DNA of 64,000 nt from Lycorma delicatula (GCF_047948215.1 NC_134456.1:68536029-68600028); one strand, 5' to 3'; shown: positions 22,312-33,525, counted from the first letter of the stretch. The notes: generated from the sequence alone by a model not told the origin. Numbers and translations are program-made.

Positions 22312-24670
22312 GCCCTGAGGTAGATAATCCCCACGTCCGGAACACAACATCTATGTTCCACGTCCAGGGCGGCAACAGCTGTACCTTTGTACATCACATA
22401 TAGCTGGCTAACGGGGTTCCGAGTAATTTCCTCGGTTATGCTTTGTTAAGTTTGACCTGGTTCCAACTTCAGGTCACTAAACGGACTGGATTTTTGGCTA
22501 CCTGCAGAAAATGGAATAACAAACGATTTTGGAAATGGATTTATACCACTCTTAGAGCTGGCGATGTGGCGGCCAGGGTCAATGTTATTGCAGGTGTAAC
22601 GGAGACCCTTCCGTTGTCCACATGCCCCCTGCGATGGCAAGCATGTAGCAATGGTGCCCATGTATGTCGGTGCATGGGAGCTCTGAAAGCTTCGGTGAGT
22701 AGGAGCCTGGAGTCAGTGCAGAGACTGCGCATCCGCTCTCTGCCAGGACATATGCCGGTTCCACCGGAGTACCGGATCACCGGATCGGACCTCCAAGGTT
22801 AGTAGCCCTGTAGTGGGGGTGTACCCCGGCGGCTAGCCTTGCTACAGAAGGGATCAATGTTCATGAATTTTCCTGAACCAACTAACGTGGCAGAGGGTGC
22901 ACGTAAACACCCTCGTTTAGAAACCGCCGATTCGCCACAAGCGAAGCGGAAAAAAGTAAGGAGAGTGATAAGATTAGAAAAGATGCTGATAAAATCAGTA
23001 AAGATTTGAGAAAAGCTTTGTTTGGAAATAATGTTCCCAAACCAAGATTTTTGGTCATTACAAAAGAGAATGGTAACTTCCAAAAGGTAAGTCCATTCTT
23101 AATTGCCAGAGAGATACAAATTGTGCTGGTGGTCCTGTCAAGGAAATCCGTAAGACGTTTAACGGATTACATGTCGAAACTATAAACGACATGCAAAGCC
23201 AGAAAGTCCAGGCGTTGAAGAAGATCGGTGAATTTGCGGTTACTGTCCAACCGCATAGTACACTTAATTCATCTAGAGGAGTTGTTGTTTGCCGTGATCT
23301 TCTTAACTGTACTGAAGAAGAAATAGTGCAGGAAATGTCTAGTCAGGGAGTAACACATTGTCGCAGACTTTCTATGAGACGAAATGGTGAGATTCTTCCT
23401 TCGGCCTCTCATGTTTTGACATTCAATAGGCCAAGTCTTCCTGAAAAGGTACGAGCTGGCATCCATCGGCTTGATGTACGGGCATTTATTCCGCAGCCGA
23501 TGAGATGTTTTAGATGTCAACGTTTCGGACACACTGCAGCTAGGTGTGAAGCGCAGGAAATTTGTATATGCGGAATGAAGATACATGAGGGTGATCCATG
23601 TAAAGACCCTCCAGTCTGCATTAATTGTAAAGGGCACCATAACTGTCGATCCAGGAACTGCCCAGTATACAAATCAGAAACAGCCATTCAGGAGGTTAAA
23701 ACGCTTCAAAAAGTCAGCTACCCTGAAGCGAAGAAGATTGTAAACCTACGTACACCTAGACCATCGACTTCATACGCAGAAGCAGCTGCTGCTCCCCCCA
23801 CACCTAAAATCAACGTGGAGCAGTTGCTTAATACGATGGCACCAAGTCTCGCGACAATGATAGAAAGAATCATTGATTCCAAGATCGAGTCGACTCATCA
23901 GATACAACAAAGTAAACATGAGAAGGCTCAATCCCGGACTGACGTCGCCGACAGAAGACCCGTACCAGCGCAGTTTAAAAAACCGGCAAAATCCTCGGTT
24001 ATAACTCCAGCAATAGACGTAATGAAGAAAAATCTTGATTTATCCAACAAAGATCTAAAGATCACCCCGACGACGAGTCATATAGCTAAGGATACTGTGA
24101 CAAGAGTACAGGAAAAATCTGCGTCAACCAAAATGGAGGTGCAAGTAACTATCGAAAAAGCACCAGACACAGACGATATTAAAACCGTACCTACAGAGGC
24201 CCCAAAAGCTCAGAGAACAACTGTGGCGAGAGCATCTGTATCAGCCGGCCCAAGCACAGCCTTAGACATTGAATCGAGTTCATCAGCCGCCGAAAGTGCA
24301 TCGGTTGCAAGTTTAGACTCAATTGCAACGATGCTCACAGCACCATTGAAGCTTTCATCACCTGATGTAAGCCGGCGAACGTCATTGGCGTCAGAAAGAG
24401 AAGACGATGCCATGTCCGAAGCCTCAGACACTCTGTCGTCGGAAGTTGAGGCCGTTCGCAGAATGGAAAAACGTAACAAAGGATGGCCGAAAGGAAAGCC
24501 TAGGCGGTAATTTGTGGATTTTAAATTAGAAGATTGAAATTTTGCTCACTTATTTTCTTCATGGAAATATGAATTAAAGAACCTTTTTTTTTTTCTTTTT
24601 TTTTGAAGTGGGATGGGGCTAATGACCAAAGTAGTCGATGCCCCTAAAAACCTCAAAAAAAAAAAAAAAA
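22312..24670 (+). mobile_element. I-like non-LTR retrotransposon carrying ORF1 only, with target-site duplication
   Basis: A unit of about 2.36 kb, much less AT-rich than its surroundings. The order is a GC-rich 5' UTR (22312-22856), ORF1 (22857-24510), a short 3' UTR, the conserved-looking end GGGGCTAATGACCAAAGTAG then GATGCCCCTAAAAACCTC, and a poly(A) of about 17 (to 24670). ATACAGTAGT flanks both ends (22302-22311 and 24671-24680), so the insertion is bounded as a unit and not 5' truncated. There is no ORF2: endonuclease and reverse transcriptase are entirely missing, with only about 90 bp between the ORF1 stop and the 3' end motif. Mobility would have depended on a partner element, as for HAL1-type half-LINEs; alternatively ORF2 was lost after insertion. 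Confidence 0.85.
22857..24510 (+). pseudogene. ORF1 (gag-like) of an I-like LINE, N-terminus frameshifted
   Basis: Nucleic-acid-binding ORF1 protein that would coat element RNA. The original start is probably the ATG at 22857 (MFMNFPEPTN...ETADSPQAKRK). Two frameshifts, near 22955 and near 23120, break it before the long open part from 23191 (439 codons to the TAA). Numbered from 23191, there are three zinc knuckles: C106-x2-C109-x4-H114-x4-C119 (CFRCQRFGHTAARC), a shortened C125-x-C127 ... H132 ... C137, and C143-x2-C146 ... C157. CPVYKSETAIQEV then SYPEAKKIV follow, as in I-type ORF1s. The rest is a low-complexity Ser/Ala/Thr region ending KGWPKGKPRR. The preserved 439-codon frame suggests a fairly recent insertion. 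Family features are from general knowledge; the I-clade call is inference. Confidence 0.8.
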
Positions 24671-24680
24671 ATACAGTAGT

Positions 24681-26269
24681 TCAACCAATCAAAAGCCTAC
24701 TGCTTTCAATCACTTACCAATCAGAAGCGGCTGTTGTTTAATATATCAACCGTTTTTTTTCTTAAATTTTTATCCGAATTAATAGTTGGTAAGCAGAGGT
24801 TAATATGGAAGTACTGCAACAGGTAACTAAGTTTCTATATTATTCTTTGGTTAATTATGTCGGATTCTAAGGAAGAAATGTCTTAAAAACAGCGATATTA
24901 AATAAAAAGTAGAACTTTTGAGTACCTATTTCCAGTGGCTAATTACCTTTAGTATCTATTATTTACCCATTAGTACCTATTATTAATAGTACCTACTGCC
25001 AAAAAAATGTATTTTTTGAAAAATTAAAAATTAAATTCCATATTTTTAAATGCACTCCGTCTATCACTGATTTAAATCAATAATTCCAATATGTTCTCAG
25101 CCGTAGAAAAAATACTGGATGCAACTTTCTATAGTGGCCATTAATACACTCTTGCGAAGTTTACGACATTCACCAAGGCTCGTGTCGTAACTTACTTCGC
25201 ACTCGTGCATTAATGGCTATCATTATAGGCTCGTTTCATAGTGTTCTCTTAATTTAACATATTTAATTTTTGTGTTTTAAATTTATTATCTATATCAGTC
25301 AATAACTCTATAACAGCTAGGCTAACATATATATTATTCAATTTTTTAAACGACAGAGTTAAACTATAGAATAAAAAGCATCTCTTGATAGCTATACTAG
25401 AGAAAAAGTGGATCAGTGAAGTTGCTATTCATTTAAATATAGTTAAAATCTAAACGACATTTCTCCGTTAACCAGAAATTAGAGTACATGTTACTTTTAA
25501 CAAGTTAATGCCAGATTACGGTCTGCTATCAAATTATAATGATGAGTTGATTATTGATAGGTTTTCCTTGAAATAGATGATACAGATTTCTTATTTTACA
25601 TATTTATCAAACGTAATATTTGAACAAGTTTAGCTCTGTTTTGAATAATCCATTTTCGTGATTTTTCAAAATACCTTTTTTCCACTGATAATTTCTTATT
25701 GTAAATTTTTGAATACATGTATATGTAATTTATTACTGCTTTCGTTATTAGTTTTACTTTTTCTTCAAATGATTCGGTATTATCAGTAAAGATGTTGAAG
25801 ATATTGTCACCAAGGTTGTACTTACAGAAATCCTATTTCTTTTCAGAAATTTATATATAAAACATACACTTATTGATAAGGTAATTTATCGATAATTATT
25901 AATAGTAATTCAAGAAGCAAATTATAATAGAATGAACATTACTAAATAACGCACTCATAATAGTTTCGTTTCGATGACTATTACGTAGAATAACAGGGAT
26001 GATGTGCCCATAAAAACACTTAAATGTTGTAATATTGTAGTATTACTTCATTTATCATGTTTACTAAGATTTGAAATCAATTTAAATCTATTTGTATTAT
26101 GAATATTAATTTTAACAAATTAACAAATAAATCTTTTCTTGGTTCATTTACATATAATTCAGCCCTACATAAAGAGAAAAGAAAATTCTCTAATAATAAT
26201 CGTTAAAGCATTATTTAATTAAATAATATTCTATTGTAATTGTACGAAAAAAGTGTGATAAAGAAGACA
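24681..26269. other. AT-rich DNA, one hairpin element inside
   Basis: No gene seen. Between 24925 and 25010 there are scattered repeats of TAGTACCTATT. A hairpin element lies at 25128-25229. Confidence 0.5.
25128..25229. repeat. Foldback hairpin, ~40-bp imperfect arms
   Basis: Left arm 25128-25168 (TAGTGGCCATTAATACACTC ... TACGACA) pairs with 25183-25229 (TGTCGTAACTTACTTCGCAC ... TTAATGGCTATC) with a few mismatches and small indels; the loop is about 14 nt. It may be a very small foldback element or a remnant of one. Confidence 0.8.
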
Positions 26270-26530
26270 GAAAGTGAGAGAGATAGAGTGGTGTCTATGA
26301 GGTTCGACTTCATGTGACATGTGCCAGATCCCACAATTCACTGCGCTACGAAAAAGAAGAGCAAGCACAGTGCTGTGAACGCTTATATCCCTCTTTCTTG
26401 CACTCATTCAAGATTCATACCACGTCCCAGTACTACTTCCGATTACATGATTCAATTGACAAAAACTTCCTGATAGGATCTGTAGATAACGGTCACAAAC
26501 TTGCCGCACGCCTTCTTCAAATATAATCTC
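26270..26530. other. Less AT-rich unique block, nature unknown
   Basis: More balanced base composition than the flanks. A 70-codon open stretch (26314-26526, MTCARSHNSLRYEKEEQAQC...) shows no known domain and no intron signals that I trust. It could be an old exon, a repeat fragment or regulatory DNA. Confidence 0.3.
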
Positions 26531-27306
26531 CTACAAAAACCTTTTACCAATCTGCTGCTACATGTGAACATTCATCACATTTTTACACATTGTGTGAAGT
26601 TTTTCTCGTTCAATTTATAATACAAAAGCAAAGCATAGTACATACTTTACCGTACAAAAATTTACTGTTCGTTTTATACAATGAATTTATTGTTTACTAT
26701 GTTTTTCTACACTATGATAAAACCCTAATTTTTCAAACTAATGATGAGTAGGTCAATTTTTTTTTAACCTATTTCTTTTTTATTCATGATAATAAATTTA
26801 AAAAATAAAAGCTAATCTCTATCCGAAATACACTTACTTTACATTTCCTTAATAAATTTTAACTTATTTAAGTATATCAAGTCTTACAAAGATGTATGCT
26901 GTTCGTCAAATTTTTCAGATGAAATTAAACCGTTATTTAAATCAGGTCTTAGTAAGCCGTTTTACCAAGTTTTGTGAAGATATAATTACCAATTAAACTT
27001 GAGTTACATGCAAGGAAAGATAGAGTAACAAACAGATCACTTAGTAAACGGATGATTATTAATTACATTATTGTTCGCTGGGATTAGTGGCCTTTGATTG
27101 ATTATTAGTGACCGTTTTCATTGATTGTAAGTAAATACATTTATACGTTTATTGGACTAACCAAAATTGTTTACTATTTATAAAATGGAGTTTAAATTAA
27201 ACTTTAATTTAAATTGAGTTTAAATAAATTTTCACTGTAAGAGTTGGTGCACTTCACCTTCATCAGAAAAGTGAGCAATACATTATTAATAAAATTATTT
27301 TTAAAT
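26531..27306. other. AT-rich DNA without a recognisable gene
   Basis: Nothing recognised except local TTTAAATT-type palindromic sequence near 27190-27225. Confidence 0.5.
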
Positions 27307-27475
27307 ACTTAAAAGTAGTGCCGGCCTCCGTGGCGCGATTGGTAGCGTCTGGGCCTTCCATCCGGATGTCCCGGGTTCGAATCCCTCAGGCATGTATTTT
27401 CACACGCTACTTGTCATTTATCTCACCATCTGAAGCAATACCTAACGGTGGTCTCGGAGTTAAAACTTAAAAGTA
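27307..27475 (+). mobile_element. tRNA-derived SINE, family A, with perfect 11-bp target-site duplication
   Basis: ACTTAAAAGTA at 27307-27317 is repeated exactly at 27465-27475, so the inserted body is 27318-27464 (147 bp). The head has CCGGCCTCCGTGGCGCGATT, an A-box-like TTGGTAGCGTCTGGG and the B box CGGGTTCGAATCCC. A spacer (TTTTCACACGCTACTTG) follows, then the tail CTGAAGCAATACCTAACGGT ... CTCGGAGTTAAAAC. This is the best-bounded SINE in the window and defines the family. RNA polymerase III transcription from the internal boxes is expected for such elements. Confidence 0.9.
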
Positions 27476-27659
27476 TAACAAATATTATTTAAGTAATTGT
27501 AAACAATTGCTGCTAAAATGCATTTTTATAAATAAACAATCTAGGCAATATATGTACACATGCCCTGTATATATATACATATAGTTACTAAGTTCCTTTT
27601 TCTTCCACTTGATGGCTGGACGGATTACGGTTCATTTGAATATTTCACTACGTCAAAAA

Positions 27660-28147
27660 ATAAATCTTATGTGGACACCACATTACTTCCTTGTACGCTT
27701 ATTGAATTACATATACACTTCTTTTTTTTACAATCAGAGGTTAATAATTATTAATAAATCAATATATTTAGATTTTAAAAAAGAAGAAAATGAAGTCTGA
27801 ATATCGTTGCAAAGCTCTCAATGAGGGCTAATCTCTGCAGTTAAGCAAAAGTCCAAAATCCAAAAAAATTGGATTTTGGGCTTTTTTGGACACTTTTGGT
27901 CTAAACGGTTGCTATAAAAAGGGAAGATGCACAACTACATGTTACAACATTCCTAAATCCAAACTTTCAACATTCTACGGCTAATCGTTTTTGAGTTACG
28001 CGAGATACATACGTACGCACTTACGCACGTACGTACATAGAGACGTCACGCCGAAACTAGTCAAAATGGATTCAGGGACGCTTAAAATAATATTTTCGTT
28101 GAAATCTGAAAACCGAAATGTTTCGCGATCTCAATAATTGGAAGTAA
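27660..28147 (-). repeat. RepA copy 2 (internal deletion)
   Basis: Reverse orientation. It ends at the left with the complement of GTACAAGGAAGTAATGTGGT ... CCACATAAG. It keeps the central palindrome at 27850-27900 (GTCCAAAATCC ... GGATTTTGGGC). It starts at the right near 28147, where the 5' palindrome is shortened. Compared with copy 1 it lacks the segment holding GATATATCATAAG to the B-box-like sequence. A GTACGTACG tract (28010-28040) replaces part of the 5' half. Confidence 0.8.
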
Positions 28148-28187
28148 TAATTGCAAGAAGAGTGTTCCTTAAACTGGTTCCTTAAAC

Positions 28188-28226
28188 TATACGTATGCAT
28201 TTACTGATCATAAATGCATACGTATA
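28188..28226. repeat. 16-bp perfect inverted repeat, 7-nt loop
   Basis: TATACGTATGCATTTA (28188-28203), loop CTGATCA, exact reverse complement at 28211-28226. Just upstream GTTCCTTAAACT occurs twice in tandem (28164-28187). Confidence 0.95.
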
Positions 28227-29270
28227 ATTACTACATATTTACCGTACAATTTGTACTTGATTAATGGCTCTGATGTCAGAAGGAAAATCAGGTTTTGCTT
28301 TGTTTGAACCAGTCAACTCATAGTAGCTGAACAAACATTTTTGAATATCGGTTAAAATTTCTGATGAATAATTAAACTGTTTTAAACTACATTGACATCC
28401 ATTATTTGTAGATGGCTTTAAATGTAGTAATTTATTTTTTTAACAATGTTTTTTTTAATTTAATTAATTGTTTTACTTTTTATTAATTTTCTTTATTTGG
28501 ATTTCATTTGTGGGTTGCCAAGAGCTAATGTTGAAGCTACAAACAATAATACTTTTAACCTTAGGATTAATTCTCCAATTAAAAACAGGAATACTTGAAT
28601 GACGAAAACAAATTACAAAACATAAATAAAACTAAAATAAAAAGTATGATAAACTCAAAAATAGATTCAGTTGTTCCGGGCTGAGTTGTTTACCTTATGC
28701 TACGGTACTATCTGCTCCTTTTAAATTTTATCTAGTAACAGTTTTTTGAGTATTTATAAAAATATTAATTACATTTTATTTTTATTTATGAATTTATTAA
28801 TAAAATAATTCAGAAAACAATAAGTGTTTAATTTGATGCATGATGTCAACAGCTTAGACTTAATATGTTTTCATTCGTTAGACGAAGCAGTAGAGGCTAT
28901 AGCGGTGATAGTCATGCTCGGAGCCGAGGAGTACCGATTATACGCGGAAAATAACGATCTCCTCATTTTCATGCAGTTGGCTTAGTGAAGGCTCCTTGTT
29001 CATATTAGCGGTTTGCTACGGTAGAGTCAGTTTATGAAATTGTTTATCGAACCTTGTACTACATTAAAACAAAATTTTAATGTTACATTTTAAAACATTA
29101 CATTTTAATCATATGATGATTTAATAATTTGTTTAATATTTTTATTAGTAAACGCAATATGAATGAAGTTTTTGTGTAAGGTTAGTTAAATTATATACAA
29201 AGTTACGTTTTTATTTCTTTAAATTCGAATATAAGCTACGTTAACTAGTTTTAGTGTAGATAGTCTTCCT
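28227..29270. other. AT-rich DNA with one less AT-rich patch
   Basis: No gene. A patch at about 28880-29030 (GCTCGGAGCCGAGGAGTACC and nearby) has balanced composition but no recognisable domain; it may be an old LINE fragment. Confidence 0.45.
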
Positions 29271-29304
29271 GTGTGTGTGTGTGTGTGCGTGCGTGCGTGT
29301 GTGC

Positions 29305-29356
<52 letters not shown>
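29271..29356. repeat. (GT)n microsatellite with GC interruptions
   Basis: 86 bp of GT repeat with a few GTGC units in the first half. Confidence 0.95.
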
Positions 29357-29358
<2 letters not shown>

Positions 29359-29892
29359 CTGCAAAATATAGTTTTCATCATAGAATTAAAAATTTGATTA
29401 GATGATATAGTTATCTTAAATTCTTAACACACATATTCTAATATTTTTAATAATGCGATTATCCTTAGTTTAAATTTTTGTTATTGTTTAAACATTTTAA
29501 ATTAGTTTATTCAAATATAAAACATAAATTTATATTTATTAAAAATAAAATTTTTATATAAAATATAAATTATTAAGATTAGTTTATTTAAAATTTAGTT
29601 TAAAATTCTTAATTTCAGTTACAACGGATTTTTACAAGTTTTATTAATCTGTACATCCAGATAAATACATATGTCTATATCTTGGTGTATATTTTGATAA
29701 TTTACGCAAATAAATGAAAAAAATTCCTTTCGGTACGCCGACAGAGGAGGTAGATTTCATCGGTGCTTAGAAGGGGATAAAAAAGATTTCCACCGTCAAG
29801 TTAAGAAACTTCAAATTTACTCGTCAATGGTTGCATGTGAAAAAAGATTTCACATGTTCAGCATACGACAAAGCCCATTTTCTTACAATTCT

Positions 29893-30200
29893 AGCAATAT
29901 TTGGTCATCCCTTGCCGTAAGGGTTGGTCATATCAAGATGTTTTTCAGACAAAGGTTTTAGGTAATGTTTCGAGGACTAACAACCACTTTAAACCGATTC
30001 GATACTGTGACTATTAAGGGTGGTATAATTTTTTTTTGTCTTCGAAACCCAATTTTTTCCATCCCCTAGGCCAATAGTTGGTGATATCAAAAAACTTTAT
30101 TTAGATAAGTTTTAGACCTTTATCCAAATAATAGTAGGAACTTTAAACGAATTCGATATTTTACTTAATGAGAAATTTATAGCGATATTTTTTTTTGTGC
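29893..30200. repeat. Two-unit degenerate tandem repeat, ~154-bp period
   Basis: Matching blocks recur 154 bp apart: TTGGTCATATCAAGA (29924) with TTGGTGATATCAAAA (30078), and TTTAAACCGATTCGATA (about 29988) with TTTAAACGAATTCGATA (about 30142). Each unit ends with a T-rich run. The preceding DNA (29730-29890) may hold a more decayed unit. It resembles satellite-type or LINE-internal tandem repeats; no coding content. Confidence 0.7.
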
Positions 30201-31238
30201 AGTCAAATAGTGAATTATTTAATTTTCCAGTTGCCGTAGATTATATAGATCTGTTCAATATGCAAATTACATTTGTAATTTCAAAACAGATATTTATATA
30301 AAATCTGTCTAATTTTTTCCACATGAGATCAATCAGGTTGATATAATTTCTCTCTCCTCAGGTAATATATAATTTCTTATTTTATCTTTATATACATTTA
30401 ATGCGATCTCTTAATATTTTATTTGTTTAAAATATCGATTTTATTTTTCATCGTACTCGATCGTTTTATTTATTTATTATTTTTTTATGGTGAAGTTACC
30501 AGTATCGGAAAATATTCAACCTAATACGATTTGTAATATTATGTAGGTTACATAAATAAAATATATATATAAAAGTTCGAAAATAAGAATTTTTCTATTC
30601 AGCATTACTTTGAACGACATTGAATGGAATTCCGATGTTTTCGTTGGAGTGGAAGATTTAGTTTTATTTTATCTGGTGGTGAGAGGTAGTAGACATAACG
30701 CAGGTCACTTGCTGCCCGCAAACACGCACCATTTCACTAATGTCCATACTCCTTCCTTTTTTCACTATTACACTCATACGTATTTACTATCAACACATAG
30801 AAAGAAAATGTTGTTTCTTTTTTTTTATGAATCATTCTAGATTGATCTCAAATACTGAAAACCACATGTATCATTATATTTCAAAAAGTGTGCTAAAAAA
30901 TTTTATATTTTATGTACTAAACATTATATTTTATTTTTACATTCTAAAAATCTTTCTCTTTATATCAATTCGAGTTTAATAAAATTGAAACTAATCAGAA
31001 TACTTTTTTATATTTTAACATCTAAGTATGAAACGTTCATTTAGTATATAAAATTGCTGAACAGTATTAATAATACGCTAAATAACAATTAAACAAACTA
31101 CTGGAAACCTAACCGTAAGGCCATATAAAATGTGTAAAAATATTCGTAAAATAAAAATCCTTCTAAATGTAATTAAATCATGGTAATTCTGGGCCATTAT
31201 TTAACCAACTTAAATGTTTTTCTTACTTTAATATACCG
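30201..31238. other. AT-rich DNA without a recognisable gene
   Basis: The open stretches at 30610-30840 and 30740-30979 overlap each other in different frames, are Phe/Ile/His-rich and show no domain. Nothing else recognised. Confidence 0.5.
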
Positions 31239-31240
31239 TA

Positions 31241-31887
31241 GTAGATATGGTTAGGATCAGGAAAACGCTAGATTTAAATGTTGGAAAAAGATTTGGACAA
31301 CGGGTGACCCGTACAATGGGTAAAGTGCACGCTACATTATGAGTTCGCTAGTCAATTAGCCGACAATTTTCTAAGCTACGGCAACCTTTGTAGATGTTAA
31401 TCCGTTATGTAGAAAGAGAGATTAGGGTTATGGTTAAGGTTAGAGTTACGTAGAGAGAAGAATAAACTGTAAACTAACATTAATAATCGTCAGAGTCTGA
31501 GTCTAACGACTTTAACAGCCGTTAAAGGTGACTCACGGCGCTCTTCTTAAGGTGATCATCCGTCGTGCACGTGACTAATAGCACGGAACATGACTGTATT
31601 TCCGTTTAAACATAAATTCGACCAAGTATCCTAGGAAATGTTATAAGTAACTTGGTAATTTATCCCCAACCTCTCTCCACAAAAGTATAATCTTAACTCT
31701 AATCTTAATCCAACCTCTCTCTACAGAACGGATGAGCATCTAAAAAGTGTCAGTTACTCACAAAACTTATAGCTAATTGATAATGTGATAGTGCCGATAA
31801 CGTGGACTTTGATCTTTCAAGCTGTTCAAAATCTACTTTCTGATTAATCTGATCCTCTGTTTTCCTGTGTCTCCTAAGCATATCTAC
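31241..31887. mobile_element. Foldback transposon with ~200-bp terminal inverted repeats and TA duplication
   Basis: The left arm (31241 to about 31440) and right arm (about 31680 to 31887) are imperfect reverse complements along most of their length. Matching blocks include GTAGATATGGTTAGGA with GTAGATATGCTTAGGA at the outer ends, CAGGAAAAC, TCAATTAGC, TAGATGTTAATCCGTT with TAGATGCTCATCCGTT, and TGTAGAAAGAGAG with TGTAGAGAGAGG. TA lies outside each end (31239-31240 and 31888-31889), as expected for Tc1/mariner-like cut-and-paste insertion. The 240-bp middle is unique and non-coding. No transposase is present, so it is non-autonomous. Confidence 0.8.
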
Positions 31888-32233
31888 TATTATAAGTATA
31901 AACAAAATTTAAGTTGATCAAGTAATTGCCGAAAAATTGAGCAAATACTTCCTCAGAACTTCCAAAAAAGTTAATAATACAAAAATTATTTAAAAAAATA
32001 TATAAATTAAATAATAATTTTCTTCTAATAAAGTTATTATTAATTTGTTAAATGATTAATAGCAACTTGAGTGTGTAATAACGTAGCAAGACGTTTCTCT
32101 TATTGAAATAGATTGTTAATATTTATAAATATATTAATAGTTTTTATATGTACAAAATAGGAAAAATTTACAAAATAATAAATGAAAAATCTGACGTAAA
32201 AAGAAACTATTATTTTCATATTGATTTCTTTTT

Positions 32234-32865
32234 TACTTCTTTGTACAAAGTAAAAGAAGTATTGTGATGGAAAAAAATTTCGGTTTCAGATTTCAACGCA
32301 ATTATCCATTTTGACCATCCCTTAATTCATTTTGACTAGTTTCGGCGTGCCGTCTGTACGTACAATATGTGCAAGTTATGTAGCTCGCATAATTTAAAAA
32401 CGATTAGCCGTAAAATGTTGAAATTTTGGATTTAGGACTATTGTAACATCTACTTGTACACCTCCTCTTTTTATTGCAATAGACTGGACCAAAAGCGTCC
32501 AAAAAACCCAAAATCCATAAGATTTGGTATTTGGGAGTTTTCTTAACTGCAGTAATAAGCCCTCATTGAGAGCTTTTCAACCATATATCATAATTATTAC
32601 TTATTTTCATTGGTTCCAGAATTATAGCCAAATGAAATTTTAATTAATGAAATATTTGGATCTTACAAGGGTTCGAATTTGGCACATGGGTTCGAATCCG
32701 ACTTCATATACATGTACTTTTTTTTTATTTAAATACTTTAATTTATTAACCTGATTATAAAAAAAAAAGAGTACAATAAATAATTATTCAATAATAACAA
32801 TAAAAAAAATTGAAAAAAATCATACGTCATTAGTGAAATAAAATGTTATGGACTTTTAATTCAAA
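32234..32865 (+). repeat. RepA copy 3
   Basis: Starts with the cleanest 5' palindrome of the family (TACTTCTTTGTACAAAGTAA then AAGAAGTATTG). It follows copy 1 through AACGATTAGCCG, GTCCAAAAAACCCAAAATCC, TAACTGCAGTAATAAGCCC and GGTTCGAATCCGACTTCAT into the AT-rich 3' part. The final GTACAAGGAAGT end is not seen; sequence diverges after about 32865. Confidence 0.85.
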
Positions 32866-32929
32866 ACTTTTTACGGAGTTTTTATAAATTATTTAAAGCG
32901 GTTTACAGAGTTATTAAAAATATTTAATA

Positions 32930-33089
32930 ATTATTATAATATTATTATAATTATTAATAAATTAATATATTTAATTTTTTAAAAAGTTAAAAAAGAATAT
33001 ATGTATATGAAGTCGAATTCGAACCGAGGTCTCCATGGATACGGATCCGACAAGTTCTCTCTTACACCACATAACTACTTGAGCGACGT
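32930..33089 (-). mobile_element. tRNA-headed repeat (family C) sharing its 3' part with RepA
   Basis: Minus strand: GTCGCTCAAGTAGTTATGTG (A-box-like) at the right, B box GGTTCGAATTCGACTTCAT (about 33028-33008), then an AT-rich tail resembling the RepA 3' region (AAATATATTAATTTATTAAT). RepA copy 3 lies head-on to it about 70 bp away. So the B-box-plus-tail segment exists both behind a tRNA-like head and inside RepA. Confidence 0.55.
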
Positions 33090-33370
33090 GAAACAAAATT
33101 ATTATAAACTAATATAAGATAATGATGTGAACACCACAAAAAAATGTGATGCAATGTAGTATCCACCACAATGTAATTGTATAACTGTCCATTTTTTAAT
33201 AAAAAATTTGTTTGTGTTTACCATAAATGAAGTAGTACAAAATATTTTTCGGGAGATTTTAAATGAAAAAAAAAGATCTGCACATGATAATATATTTCAG
33301 TTAGTTTGGTTTTAGCCGTTTACTTTCGTAAAAATTTAATTTTTTTACTTGCTTTTTGTAGTTAATAATT

Positions 33371-33525
33371 TTTTTAACCTCCGGAACCACAGTTAGTTTT
33401 ATTGCTTCAGAGAATGAGATGGAATGATTTGTAGCGTGTGTGGAAAGACATACCTGATCGGGATTCGAACCCGAGACCTGTGGATGATAGGCCGAGACGC
33501 TACCACTTGCACCACGGAGGTCGGC
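33371..33525 (-). mobile_element. tRNA-derived SINE, family A (near full length)
   Basis: Minus strand: head GCCGACCTCCGTGGTGCAAG, TGGTAGCGTCTCGGCC, B box GGGTTCGAATCCCG, spacer CACACACGCTACAAATCATT, tail CTCTGAAGCAATAAAACTAA ... TTCCGGAGGTTAAAA. Same architecture as 27318-27464. No target-site duplication found. The open frames crossing this block on the plus strand are by-products. Confidence 0.85.

Noticed and set aside
22139..22375. Minus-strand 78-codon open stretch (MPPWTWNIDVVFRTWG...)
   Set aside because: Its N-terminal part lies antisense to the 5' end of the I-like element (from 22312) and crosses the insertion boundary, so it cannot be an ancestral exon.
27318..27400. tRNA gene
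   Set aside because: A and B boxes are present, but the acceptor arms do not pair and the sequence continues into a SINE body and tail within an 11-bp target-site duplication. The same applies to 7561-7673, 33371-33525, 38701-38790 and 46300-46464.
31418..31445. Telomere-like GATTAGGGTTATGGTTAAGG
   Set aside because: A single irregular stretch lying inside the arm of the foldback element; no tandem TTAGG array.
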